DNA of 64,000 bases from Candidatus Dojkabacteria bacterium (GTDB taxonomy: Bacteria; Patescibacteria; Dojkabacteria; SC72). Under the pieces are notes generated by a model that worked only from the letters and a program-made list of their open reading frames with translations, had not been told where the DNA came from and made no database searches. Shown here one piece after another: positions 48,807 to 57,409 of the stretch. The position numbers and the translations under genes are program-made. Positions within the stretch are counted from its first letter, which is position 1. The number at the start of each line of letters is the position of its first letter. The stretch is taken from the NCBI GenBank assembly GCA_023229785.1, contig JALNYV010000006.1, positions 8,695 through 72,694 of the forward strand, written 5' to 3'.

Positions 48807-51431
48807 ATGGATAACACAAGAGCTGTTTTAGTAAAGAAATATTTGCAACATATGCGACAATTCCACTCAGGTGCAGTGAGCAAAGGCAACATGTTAGTGT
48901 CGCCGCCAGGCGTGGGGAAATCCCAGTTTGTGGCTGCACTGGCCAGCCTATTAGGGATTGAATTAGTAACAATAGAAGCCCCACATATTGTTGAGGAAAA
49001 ATTAATTAACATCCCATTCTTAGTTAAAAAGCCAACCTCCAACACACAACAACAAGGGAGCACAAAGGTTCAAGTCACCAAAGGAACAGCACAGGACGAG
49101 TTTGATATCGAATTGGCTGATTCTCACTTGTTTACTCAATTGATTAATGCACAAGCAATTCCAGATGCACAATATATTCAAAATGTGTATAACAATGCTA
49201 ATATTGCAGCATTGTATGAATCTATGGGTGGAACTAGAGAGCAAATACCACAACTTATTAAAGATATTCGCAGCAAATATAGAGTTATATTATTTCTTGA
49301 CGAATTTTTCAGAGTTCCATCTCCCACTATTGCTGCTATTCTTAGAAGTTTATTAAACAAAAGATTAGGTATGCACCAATTGCCAAATTATGCGTACCTC
49401 ACATATGCCTCCAATTTAACAGACACTGGAGATAGTATTGCTAAGAGACAGCAAAACCAAAGGTTCAATATGTATCACCTTAATGCTGCCTCAAAAGAAG
49501 ATTGGTTCGCTTGGTTGTTAGCTAAGTTTAACAACGATGCCAGTGGTGTCAAGCTTAACATGAATATTATCAATAAGTTTGGTAAGATATTAGAAGATGC
49601 TGACATTAGCAGTGATTTTGAAACCACATCAGGAGATATTGTGAGAGCTTCTCCTAGAAGATGGGAACAATTAATTTTATATATTAATTCAGCCTTTCCG
49701 ATCAAGGATGAGCAGGATGCAAAATCTTTAATTACTAATGTTCAAATAAACTTCTTACATTATTTGGATAGTGAATATCACCCTATAGCTAAGAAAGTAT
49801 TAAAAGCTGTTGTTGAATTAATAAAGGAAGTATCTGGAATCACAGTAAAAGAGTCCGATGTTAATAGTGATACAGACTGGAGACACACACTTAAGCATCA
49901 GGTTGAAATGAAGCAAATATTAGGTGATTCGCGTTCTTATATCCCAGTGGTCTCTGGCCCACCTGGGATAGGCAAAACGAGTAACGTAGCGGCTGTTGCT
50001 CAGGAAATGAATTTAAGGTTAGTAGTTATTGATGCTAGTGAGTTGGTTGACCCAGGTGAAGTTATAGGGCTGCCTGCACCAGACACCAAAGAAGGTAGAA
50101 GAAGTGTCAAGTTTGTTGCTTCTAAGTTATTCAAACAAATAAATGATATCATTGATCATGAAGACCAAAGATATAAAACTAATTTAATAGCTAAATTAGG
50201 TCAAGATGCTGGATCACAAGCATATGCTAAGTATGAAAAAAGTCGTTGGAAATACCTAATCTTTTTTGATGAATTAAACAGGGCGCCTCCTCAAGTAATG
50301 AATGCATTACGTAGAGTTATATTGGAAAAGAATTTTGGTGAAAAAGATAACATGGGTGTTGAAATGAAGCTTCCAAAGGAAGCTATCGTCATGGGAGCTA
50401 TTAACCCAACTGGAGAGGGAACTCATGAATTAACACACCACATGCGTGATGTAATGGATATTATACCGGCATCTGCAAGTTGGGCAAGACAGAAACAATT
50501 CTTAGAATCTAAAGATATAGAAGGAACATCTCCTGAAGTTCGCAATGCTATTATTCAGGCGTTTGAGCTTATTAGTTCACACTTTAGCCTTAAGTCCTTG
50601 GATAATGATAAAAAACCATTTTACTTAGATGTGGGAGGCGGCGAGGGGTTATATATAACACCAAATGATATGACAGATATGTATGCTGCTGCTTCAGATA
50701 GTGTTCAGAGTGTTATAGATGATAAATTGAGAGAATATAATGCTGATAGAGTTACTGACTTAGCGGCAAGTGAAATTAAACAACTGGATCGTGATATCAA
50801 AGAAAATATCTACGATTCGTTTGAACCATCCCTGTATGATATATTTCACAACCATGATTTGGATGGAACCAGGTGGTTACAAGCCTTTCACACCTGGATG
50901 TTGAACTCTAACGTGGGTGAACAATTAACAAAGGCATCTTCTTCTAAGTTAACATCCAGAGGAGATATTAAATCAATATTAGAACAACACTTGGGTGGAA
51001 CTGCGACAAAACCACTGAAGGATGATTCAAGATTTGTAAATTATGTAAAATCAAAAGATCACGTTTCTGTAGCTCATGAAATAGACGCGGCATTGAGTGC
51101 TATGGTTAAAGTTCCAGACGATGCAAAAAAATTGATAGCTACTCCGAGTGTAAAGCAAGTAGAATATAATGCTGAAAATGAAGAATTTACAACCACTGAT
51201 ACAAAAGTGCCACCTATGTTTAACCTACTAACAAATGTTGGTGTAGCATTAAGCGTTAATGGATTTTCTGGTGAAGTGTTTGAACATATAGTTGGAAACA
51301 TGGATGAGTTAATGGATAAAACATTATCTGGACTATTAAAAACTAACCCTCCTCTTATTACCAAGGAACAGTATACAGTACTATACGATGAAGGCTATGA
51401 TATCATTCTTAAACTACAAGAGTTGGCATAA
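48807..51431 (+). CDS. Double-AAA+ MoxR-like ATPase
   Basis: 874 aa with two AAA+ modules. Module 1: Walker A LVSPPGVGKSQFVAAL (about 30-45), Walker B VILFLDEFFRVP. Module 2: Walker A VSGPPGIGKTSNVAAV (about 381-396), IDASELVDPGEVIGLPAP, Walker B YLIFFDELNRAPPQVMNAL, and IVMGAINPTGEG as sensor 1. The MoxR subgroup works with VWA partners as chaperones that mature or remodel protein complexes. The next gene, 3 bases away, encodes such a partner. A double-headed form is unusual. Confidence 0.9.
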   Translation: MDNTRAVLVKKYLQHMRQFHSGAVSKGNMLVSPPGVGKSQFVAALASLLGIELVTIEAPHIVEEKLINIPFLVKKPTSNTQQQGSTKVQVTKGTAQDEFDIELADSHLFTQLINAQAIPDAQYIQNVYNNANIAALYESMGGTREQIPQLIKDIRSKYRVILFLDEFFRVPSPTIAAILRSLLNKRLGMHQLPNYAYLTYASNLTDTGDSIAKRQQNQRFNMYHLNAASKEDWFAWLLAKFNNDASGVKLNMNIINKFGKILEDADISSDFETTSGDIVRASPRRWEQLILYINSAFPIKDEQDAKSLITNVQINFLHYLDSEYHPIAKKVLKAVVELIKEVSGITVKESDVNSDTDWRHTLKHQVEMKQILGDSRSYIPVVSGPPGIGKTSNVAAVAQEMNLRLVVIDASELVDPGEVIGLPAPDTKEGRRSVKFVASKLFKQINDIIDHEDQRYKTNLIAKLGQDAGSQAYAKYEKSRWKYLIFFDELNRAPPQVMNALRRVILEKNFGEKDNMGVEMKLPKEAIVMGAINPTGEGTHELTHHMRDVMDIIPASASWARQKQFLESKDIEGTSPEVRNAIIQAFELISSHFSLKSLDNDKKPFYLDVGGGEGLYITPNDMTDMYAAASDSVQSVIDDKLREYNADRVTDLAASEIKQLDRDIKENIYDSFEPSLYDIFHNHDLDGTRWLQAFHTWMLNSNVGEQLTKASSSKLTSRGDIKSILEQHLGGTATKPLKDDSRFVNYVKSKDHVSVAHEIDAALSAMVKVPDDAKKLIATPSVKQVEYNAENEEFTTTDTKVPPMFNLLTNVGVALSVNGFSGEVFEHIVGNMDELMDKTLSGLLKTNPPLITKEQYTVLYDEGYDIILKLQELA

Positions 51432-51434
51432 TAT

Positions 51435-53225
51435 ATGAGAATTTCTGAAGCTATTAGTAACGTAAAGCAGCAAGTAACTTTTGCATCATCAGATTGGAAC
51501 TCTCCTTTTATTGTTCACATTTTACAAGTGTTGCAGGGGGTGGGAATACCTGCAGATGCTATTAAACTGGCTGTGGCTGATGATTTGGCCGACCTAGAAC
51601 AATCACACTCAATTGCTCCAAAATTATTTAAAACAATGTATCAAAATAGAGTTGAAAACGCTTTATTTACTTTCATGTGGCAGCAAGTGGACCCCACTTT
51701 GCTTGCTCAAAAAATTGGGGCGCCAAGGTTTAGTAGACCTATGATGCAGAGATTACTAGCTGAAATGGCTGGTGCAAATAGTGGTGAGTTTTTTCCACTA
51801 AGAAGTGTGACTGAAAAACAAACATTAAAGCATCCATTGCTTGAATATTCAGACGATGATCCATCTTACGCTAATATTACAACAGCTGCTGCATCACCCA
51901 ATGGTAATTTTATATTTGATCCTAAGTTTATGCAGGCGTTAATCAATTATGCATACCTAAAGCAAGTTAAGCCTACATCAGCTTTTTTCAAGTCTAATGG
52001 TGGCCCAATTCCTGATGAGTACGCTTATGCTGAATTCGTATTGGCGCATGAATTGTTGCATTACACTCACTCAGATTTTTCAAGACAGCATCTATTACAC
52101 AACCCTAGCCATAAGATAATTAACTGGGCTTCTGATTTAAGATCAAACTATATTTTAGTAAAATCAGGATACTCTCAGCTGCCGATTGGGTTGTACAGCA
52201 GTGAGTTTAATTACGACAAGTACCGAGATTTTAATAAACTGTACGAGGATGTAAAAGCTGAATTAGATAAACTTCCCAAAAATGAACAACAACAGGTTGG
52301 TGACTCCATGGATGGGCAATCTTCTGATAGTCACGAGAAAGGTCAAGAGGAAGGTGCATCACAGAGTGAAAAGGCAAAAGCTGGTGCTGCTGGTAAGGAT
52401 CAAATGGATAAGCACGATCAGAAACAAAATGAAGCGGTGGAGAAGGGGAAAGAACAAGCAAACAAGCCTGGAAAAGCAGATGCTAAGCTTGATCCCAATG
52501 CTAAATCTACAGGCCAACCAGGAACAGGTGAAGGATATGATCAAATTATTGATACATCAAAAGAGAGACCTAGAATCTCATGGAAACAAATAATAGCCAA
52601 ATTTGTAGTGTCCGCAAAACAGATATCACAAAAGTCATACAGCAAGATATCCAGAAGGTCAGCAGGAACAGCTGCTGCTGTTTCTAGTTATGGAGCAGGA
52701 GCTATTACAGCTGGACAAGTGAAGTTTGACGATGTTCAAGTAAATTTAGTTATTGTTTTAGATCTGTCAGGTAGCATGGGGGGAGTTGCTGCGAGGGTGT
52801 TAGTGGAGGTATCTAATTTAATAGCTAAACATTTCCCAAGATCAGACTTCTTTATCATAGCGTTTAGTAACACATCTCAGATGTTTAGATGTAATTTAGC
52901 TAAGAATACAGCAATGGAAATTAAGGATATTAGCGAAACAAAAGGATCTGTAACACCACTAAAGCAACTGCTTACAACATACAAAGGAGGAGGTACAGTG
53001 TTTAGTGCTGTTAAAGCACCTCTACTTGGATTGTTAAATAAACAGTATAATGTGTTGTTGATTACAGATTCAGATCTCATAGGGGGTGATAATTTATCTG
53101 TGTTTGTAGAAATGTTGATGAAATATAGATCATTATTTAATGTGATATTGGCAAGTGCTAATGATTTTCAAACGGTCAGTAAGGCATTACCCGTTTTACC
53201 TAACAATATCACACACCTTACTTAA
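51435..53225 (+). CDS. Metallopeptidase-like/VWA protein, MoxR partner
   Basis: 596 aa, MRISEA start. FVLAHELLHYTHSDFSR (about 200-216) is an HExxH zinc motif as in the DUF2201 N-terminal domain. A Gln/Lys/Glu-rich linker (about 285-365) follows. The C-terminal VWA-type domain has VIVLDLSGSMGG (MIDAS, about 437-448) and GGGTVF and LLITDSDLIGG. Operates with the AAA+ ATPase upstream, probably as an adaptor that holds substrate. Its last 4 bases overlap the convergent HNH gene. Confidence 0.85.
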   Translation: MRISEAISNVKQQVTFASSDWNSPFIVHILQVLQGVGIPADAIKLAVADDLADLEQSHSIAPKLFKTMYQNRVENALFTFMWQQVDPTLLAQKIGAPRFSRPMMQRLLAEMAGANSGEFFPLRSVTEKQTLKHPLLEYSDDDPSYANITTAAASPNGNFIFDPKFMQALINYAYLKQVKPTSAFFKSNGGPIPDEYAYAEFVLAHELLHYTHSDFSRQHLLHNPSHKIINWASDLRSNYILVKSGYSQLPIGLYSSEFNYDKYRDFNKLYEDVKAELDKLPKNEQQQVGDSMDGQSSDSHEKGQEEGASQSEKAKAGAAGKDQMDKHDQKQNEAVEKGKEQANKPGKADAKLDPNAKSTGQPGTGEGYDQIIDTSKERPRISWKQIIAKFVVSAKQISQKSYSKISRRSAGTAAAVSSYGAGAITAGQVKFDDVQVNLVIVLDLSGSMGGVAARVLVEVSNLIAKHFPRSDFFIIAFSNTSQMFRCNLAKNTAMEIKDISETKGSVTPLKQLLTTYKGGGTVFSAVKAPLLGLLNKQYNVLLITDSDLIGGDNLSVFVEMLMKYRSLFNVILASANDFQTVSKALPVLPNNITHLT

Positions 53226-54214
53226 TATCCATCTGGAATATTATCGCTTTTCAATATGTTATCCAAAGCCCACAAAGGTTGAAAATTTGTATAGTGATTT
53301 AGCTCAATCAAATGAGCTTCATCTCTTCTCTTAGCAATTGGGTATATGTGGTCATAATGCCATTTGCCATGATTATCCCAATTCATTCCTTCTGTGAATT
53401 GATTTTCAATATGAGTTTTAAATTCTTCAAAAGAACACCCAAGAATTTGTGCTGTTCTGCCTGATTTCTTGAAACCACCTCTGCTCATGGAATCTTTAAT
53501 TAAATTTCTAATATCACTGGTCATTCTATATAATGGATCAGTTGATCTACGATTCCTTTGATAATATTTGTTGTATTCTTTTTGTGATTCTTTGAACTCA
53601 TCAGATTCTCTGTATTTTTTGTACGCAGCTGATTTCTGATATTCTTTTTGTGATTCTTTGTATTCATCAGATTCTCTGTACTCAGCTAAGTTTTTGTAGT
53701 AGTCTTTCTGATATTCTCTGTATGCATCTGTTTTTTGGTATTCTTTTTGCAATTGTTTACATTCATCAGATTCTCTGTATTTTTTGTATTCATCAGATTC
53801 TCTGTATTTTTTGTTATAATCTTTTGATTTGTCAGATTTGCTACACACAACACATTTACTAACTGAAACATATTTATCACACAAATGTCCACACACACAG
53901 AGTTTTCCAGTGAAGTAAAACTTTAGACCCTGAGTTTTTGCTTCTTTTCTTGAAACAATGGAGTGTATCAAGCTAAAATCTGGGCTTCGATGTTTTTTAT
54001 TCTGGTTCTCACGTTGTTCTTTGTGGTATTTCTTTTGGTATTCTAGGCTTTCGTCTGATTTTTGACGTAGTTTTTTGCACACTACACAACAACCGTCTGA
54101 AGTCAATCTCTCAGACAAATGTCCACGCTTACAGGGCTTTCCAGTAAAATATTTGTTCAACCCTAATGCTTTTGCTTCTTTCCTCGAAATAATTTGATAA
54201 ATATCTTCAGACAT
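53222..54214 (-). CDS. HNH homing endonuclease with YRESDEYK repeats
   Basis: 330 aa. Two copies of the N-terminal zinc-type module (ALGLNKYFTGKPCKRGHLSE and GLKFYFTGKLCVCGHLCDK), then a low-complexity stretch of about ten (Y)RESDE(Y/F)K(E/K)-type repeats (about 130-220), then the same HNH domain as the 47839 protein (GKWHYDHIYPIAKRRDEAHL). The repeat region is coding, with internal slippage likely between strains. SD CGGAGATTATC. Inserted after the MoxR/VWA operon. Confidence 0.88.
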   Translation of the reverse strand: MSEDIYQIISRKEAKALGLNKYFTGKPCKRGHLSERLTSDGCCVVCKKLRQKSDESLEYQKKYHKEQRENQNKKHRSPDFSLIHSIVSRKEAKTQGLKFYFTGKLCVCGHLCDKYVSVSKCVVCSKSDKSKDYNKKYRESDEYKKYRESDECKQLQKEYQKTDAYREYQKDYYKNLAEYRESDEYKESQKEYQKSAAYKKYRESDEFKESQKEYNKYYQRNRRSTDPLYRMTSDIRNLIKDSMSRGGFKKSGRTAQILGCSFEEFKTHIENQFTEGMNWDNHGKWHYDHIYPIAKRRDEAHLIELNHYTNFQPLWALDNILKSDNIPDGY

Positions 54215-54290
54215 GATAATCTCCGTTAAGATTGTGGTGTTTAGAGAACCTCATTAGCTGCCAGGCTTTTGGGGTTTTTGTTTATATAAT

Positions 54291-54299
54291 GTATTTATT
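54291..54299 (-). promoter_or_regulatory. T4-late-like promoter
   Basis: Minus strand AATAAATAC, upstream of the HNH leader, overlapping the 54295 stop. Confidence 0.4.
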
Positions 54300-54693
54300 C
54301 TTGATTCCTCATTGTTTCTCCATATCTCAACCACTTCTTCATTAATAAATCATTGTCCTTGAACAACCAATTAACTGTTCTAATATATGAACTAGGACTT
54401 TGTATGAACCTAATATCAGTCAGAGCCATTCTAATGATGGCTGGATCTGGATTTTTAATAGCATCAAGCTGCCAGGGTTCTAACTTCACAGCTAGCTTCT
54501 GAGCAGCTAATGTGGGATTTTTGAGAAAGACCACAGCCCAGGGTTGGTGTCTAATAGCTGCTAATTGAACTGCTTCACTTGGATTGGCAATTCTGGTTAC
54601 AGCATGTCCTTTTCTTCTAACCATAGCAATCTGCTGTTTTTCAGATTTAGTGTTCCAATCAACTGGAAGTTTCGCTACCTCTATTAATTTCAT
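54295..54693 (-). CDS. Helical-repeat family protein (IKNPSE repeats)
   Basis: 132 aa. MKLIEVAKLPVDWNTKSEKQ, QIAMVRRKG, IANPSEAVQLAAI, LKNPTLAAQKLAV, cap LLMKKWLRYGETMRNQ. Last gene of a four-gene array; start overlaps the 54690 stop by 4 bases. Confidence 0.75.
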   Translation of the reverse strand: MKLIEVAKLPVDWNTKSEKQQIAMVRRKGHAVTRIANPSEAVQLAAIRHQPWAVVFLKNPTLAAQKLAVKLEPWQLDAIKNPDPAIIRMALTDIRFIQSPSSYIRTVNWLFKDNDLLMKKWLRYGETMRNQE

Positions 54694-55286
54694 TCTTCTT
54701 CCCTCATTGCTTCACCATATCTAAGCCATTTTTTCATTAATAGTGTATTATTAGCAAATATCTTTCGTACAGACTCCTCATACCCAGCTTTGTGATTTAT
54801 AAGGCGGGGTGTTGTTAATGCCATCTTAATTATAGATGGGTCTGGATTATTAATATCATCTATTATATCACAATTTTTCATAATCACTGCTCTTTGAACA
54901 TATAGTGTTGGATGTTCAATATATATAATAACCCTTATGGACTGATTGATTGCAGCTATCTGAACATCTTCACTGGGATCCGTTATGTGTTGAATTGCCC
55001 ATCCATCTTGTGTAACTGCGGCTAATTGAACCGCTTCACTTGGACTTTTGATGTGTTGAATCGCGGAACCATATTTTGTAGCAGCAGCTAGTTGAACAGC
55101 TTCAGATGGATTTTTGATATATAGAATTGCGTGGCCATTTTGTGTAACTGCGGCTAATTGAACCGCTTCACTTGGACTTTTGATGTGTGACACACGATAT
55201 CCATTCTTTTTAACTGCAGCTAATTGCTGCTTTTCAGATTTAGCACTCCAATCTACTGGTTGTTTAAATACATCTTTAACTTTCAT
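54690..55286 (-). CDS. Helical-repeat family protein (IKNPSE repeats), most regular member
   Basis: 198 aa. MKVKDVFKQPVDWSAKSEKQ, then five near-identical 26-27-residue repeats of (Y/H)IKSPSEAVQLAA(V/A)TQxGxAI, degenerate IxHPTLYVQRAVI, and the cap LLMKKWLRYGEAMREE. At nucleotide level the repeat aattgaaccgcttcacttgg recurs, pointing to recent unit duplication. Confidence 0.75.
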   Translation of the reverse strand: MKVKDVFKQPVDWSAKSEKQQLAAVKKNGYRVSHIKSPSEAVQLAAVTQNGHAILYIKNPSEAVQLAAATKYGSAIQHIKSPSEAVQLAAVTQDGWAIQHITDPSEDVQIAAINQSIRVIIYIEHPTLYVQRAVIMKNCDIIDDINNPDPSIIKMALTTPRLINHKAGYEESVRKIFANNTLLMKKWLRYGEAMREEE

Positions 55287-55800
55287 ACCTTGCCATCCTC
55301 ATTGCTTCACCATATCTAAGCCACTTTTTCATTAATAGTGTATTATCAGCAAATATCCTAGCAACTTCATGTTTAAATGTGTCATACAAATGATCATGTA
55401 AAAAATATTGAGGGTTTGAAAAGGCAAATTTCACAACTCTAGGAGTAGGATTAACAATACTAGATATTGTGCCTATGTGATCTTTGATAGCTGTCATTTG
55501 CATCTCTTCGGATGGATCATCTATACTACCAATCACAAAGCCGTTGTGTGATATAGCCAACAGTAACATATCCTCATCAAAATGAGTACCATGATTCTTC
55601 ATTGCAGCAATGATGGTAGGTTGCTTCTCAATAGCAATTCGCTGCATCTCTCTTGTAGGGTTTTTTATGTTCTGGATAGCGTTGGCGTTCTTTTTTATAG
55701 CAGCTAATTGCTCTTGGGGTGAGGCGTGAGCTAGTTCTGGTTGATTGCAAGCTGCCAAATCATCTACCCACCCTTCTTTAACTATATCTTTAAGCTTCAT
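55276..55800 (-). CDS. Helical-repeat family protein (IKNPSE repeats)
   Basis: 174 aa. MKLKDIVKEGWVDDLAACNQ, QLAAIKKNANAIQNIKNPTR, IDDPSEEMQMTAI, cap LLMKKWLRYGEAMRMAR. More divergent repeats than its neighbour. Overlaps both neighbours by 11 bases. Confidence 0.7.
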   Translation of the reverse strand: MKLKDIVKEGWVDDLAACNQPELAHASPQEQLAAIKKNANAIQNIKNPTREMQRIAIEKQPTIIAAMKNHGTHFDEDMLLLAISHNGFVIGSIDDPSEEMQMTAIKDHIGTISSIVNPTPRVVKFAFSNPQYFLHDHLYDTFKHEVARIFADNTLLMKKWLRYGEAMRMARYES

Positions 55801-56128
55801 TTGTATTCCTCATTGTTTCACAATATCTGAGCCATTTTTTCATTAACAGTGTGTTGTTGGCGAAGTGCCTCTTGACAAAAAAATTGTAATGTATTGGGTG
55901 GTTAATAAATCGCTCATCCTTTAAAGCCGTCAACACTACTTTCTGAGAGGGGTTTTTAATCAAACCAACAGAAAGGGGGTTTTCGCGAATTGCTACTGCC
56001 TGAACAGCTTCTGATGGATTTGTTATATTCCTAATCAAATATCCATTCATGGAAACATCAGCCAATAGCTGGGCTTCAGACTTAGTATCCCAAGATTCGT
56101 TCAATCTTATTATTTTCACTAATTTCAT
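55790..56128 (-). CDS. Helical-repeat family protein (IKNPSE repeats)
   Basis: 112 aa. MKLVKIIRLNESWDTKSEAQ, ITNPSEAVQAVAI, IKNPSQKVVLTAL, cap LLMKKWLRYCETMRN. First gene of the array, late-type promoter 30 bases upstream. Confidence 0.7.
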   Translation of the reverse strand: MKLVKIIRLNESWDTKSEAQLLADVSMNGYLIRNITNPSEAVQAVAIRENPLSVGLIKNPSQKVVLTALKDERFINHPIHYNFFVKRHFANNTLLMKKWLRYCETMRNTNEA

Positions 56129-56157
56129 AACAAAAGGTTGCCTATATCATTTGTAGT

Positions 56158-56166
56158 GTATTTATG
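56158..56166 (-). promoter_or_regulatory. T4-late-like promoter
   Basis: Minus strand CATAAATAC, 30 bases before the start at 56128. Confidence 0.6.
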
Positions 56167-56180
56167 GTGATAGTATGATG

Positions 56181-56208
56181 TTGACTTAATTCTTAATTAA
56201 TATATAAT
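56181..56208 (+). promoter_or_regulatory. Sigma70-like promoter
   Basis: Plus strand: TTGACT, 16 bases, TATAAT, before 56234 and thyA. Confidence 0.75.
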
Positions 56209-56233
56209 ATCACCTTTATTATAAGGAGGAACT

Positions 56234-56419
56234 ATGACTAAGACTTGGGTGTATGATAACACAGAAATCAAACGAACAAAAAGAACAGCTTCAAAGAAAT
56301 TGCCCAGCGGGAAGGTAGACTTGTTGGTAGAGATAACACCACTGCACCAAATAACTGGATCTTGGCACAAATGGGTGAGAGAATCTGACCTTTATGAAAT
56401 AGATGGAGAAGCTGAATGA
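56234..56419 (+). CDS. Small protein coupled to thyA
   Basis: 61 aa. MTKTWVYDNTEIKRTKRTA...SWHKWVRESDLYEIDGE. SD AAGGAGGAACT. Stop overlaps the thyA start by 4 bases. Unknown. Confidence 0.6.
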   Translation: MTKTWVYDNTEIKRTKRTASKKLPSGKVDLLVEITPLHQITGSWHKWVRESDLYEIDGEAE

Positions 56420-57333
56420 AAAATCCTAATTACACAGTGAGAGAATATGATCAAGCTCTATCACAGATTTTAAATCATGGGTTTGATATAGATGGTGATA
56501 GAACTGGTGTGGGCACAAGATGTAAGTTTGGACTAAGTACACAATATGATATATCAAAAAGGGTGCCTGTACTAACAAAACGTAAAGTATTTTGGAAAAG
56601 TATAGTAAAAGAGGTTCTTTGGTATGTGTCAGGAAGCCACAACATTAATGATTTAGAGGCAACGGGATCTAATATCTGGACACCATGGAAAAATAAAGAA
56701 TTTGCGGATAAATACGGGTTTCCAGAAGGATCTGGTGGGTACATATACGGATTCAATTTGATCCACTATGGAGCTAATTTGGGACTAGTTGATGCTTCGC
56801 AAAAATATGGAACTTATGAAGAACATCCAGATTGGCACGGATTTAATCAATTGAATTATGTAATTAATACACTAAAAGCTAATCCCAAATCAAGGCAAGC
56901 ATGCTTTACATTCTGGAGACCAGATACTAACACTATGGCGATTTTACCTGCTTGTCATGCATTCTACAGCTTTATAGTATCTCCTGATGTTAATGGTGAG
57001 TTGACTGTGTTGAATTGTCACTTGTTTCAACGCAGCAATGATTTTCCGGTGGGAGTTGGGTACGGAAATCTGTGGATTGCTACACTATTTACACACATGA
57101 TAGCTCAACAGATAGGAATGACTCCAGGCATGTTATATCATAGTGGCAGTCATTGTCACATCTACCTCAACGCAATTGAAGCTACCAAAGAATATATTTC
57201 CAGAGAAGAAGAACCAAACTCTCCTATATTGCATCTGAATCACAAATCATCAATATATGATTACACAATTGATGATTTTGAATTGGAAGATTATAATCCA
57301 TTACCTGTTATAAAATTTCCAATAGCTGTCTGA
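56416..57333 (+). CDS. thyA: Thymidylate synthase (ThyA)
   Basis: 305 aa. GTRCKFGLSTQYDISKRVPV and VLTKRKVFWKSIVKEVLWYV mark the N-terminus. LPACHAFYSFIV carries the catalytic Cys (about residue 179), and LFQRSNDFPVGVGYGNLWIA holds the dUMP-binding QRSxD and an Asn. That Asn argues for thymidylate synthase rather than the related dCMP hydroxymethylase, which has Asp there. HCHIYLNAIE ends the core. It is divergent around PFN (here GYGNLW). Works with dUTPase (22247) and DHFR (59805). Confidence 0.85.
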   Translation: MKNPNYTVREYDQALSQILNHGFDIDGDRTGVGTRCKFGLSTQYDISKRVPVLTKRKVFWKSIVKEVLWYVSGSHNINDLEATGSNIWTPWKNKEFADKYGFPEGSGGYIYGFNLIHYGANLGLVDASQKYGTYEEHPDWHGFNQLNYVINTLKANPKSRQACFTFWRPDTNTMAILPACHAFYSFIVSPDVNGELTVLNCHLFQRSNDFPVGVGYGNLWIATLFTHMIAQQIGMTPGMLYHSGSHCHIYLNAIEATKEYISREEEPNSPILHLNHKSSIYDYTIDDFELEDYNPLPVIKFPIAV

Positions 57334-57342
57334 AAAATCAAG

Positions 57343-57371
57343 TTGACAACCCCCAACAACTAATATATAAT
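57343..57371 (+). promoter_or_regulatory. Sigma70-like promoter
   Basis: Plus strand: TTGACA, 17 bases, TATAAT, before ligA. Confidence 0.8.
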
Positions 57372-57409
57372 AAACCCATAACAATTAAAAATACTGGAGA
57401 TTGCTACAC

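Noticed and set aside
53580..53830. Short regularly spaced repeats resembling a CRISPR array
   Set aside because: They are coding repeats (YRESDEYK type) inside the HNH endonuclease frame; spacing is irregular and there are no spacers.
47839..54214. Repeat ends of the two HNH genes as insertion-sequence termini
   Set aside because: The similarity is coding (same HNH domain) and there are no inverted repeats, target duplications or transposase.
56416..57333. Possible dCMP hydroxymethylase instead of thymidylate synthase
   Set aside because: The dUMP-selecting Asn region appears as Asn (GYGNLW), not Asp, although the local alignment is imperfect.
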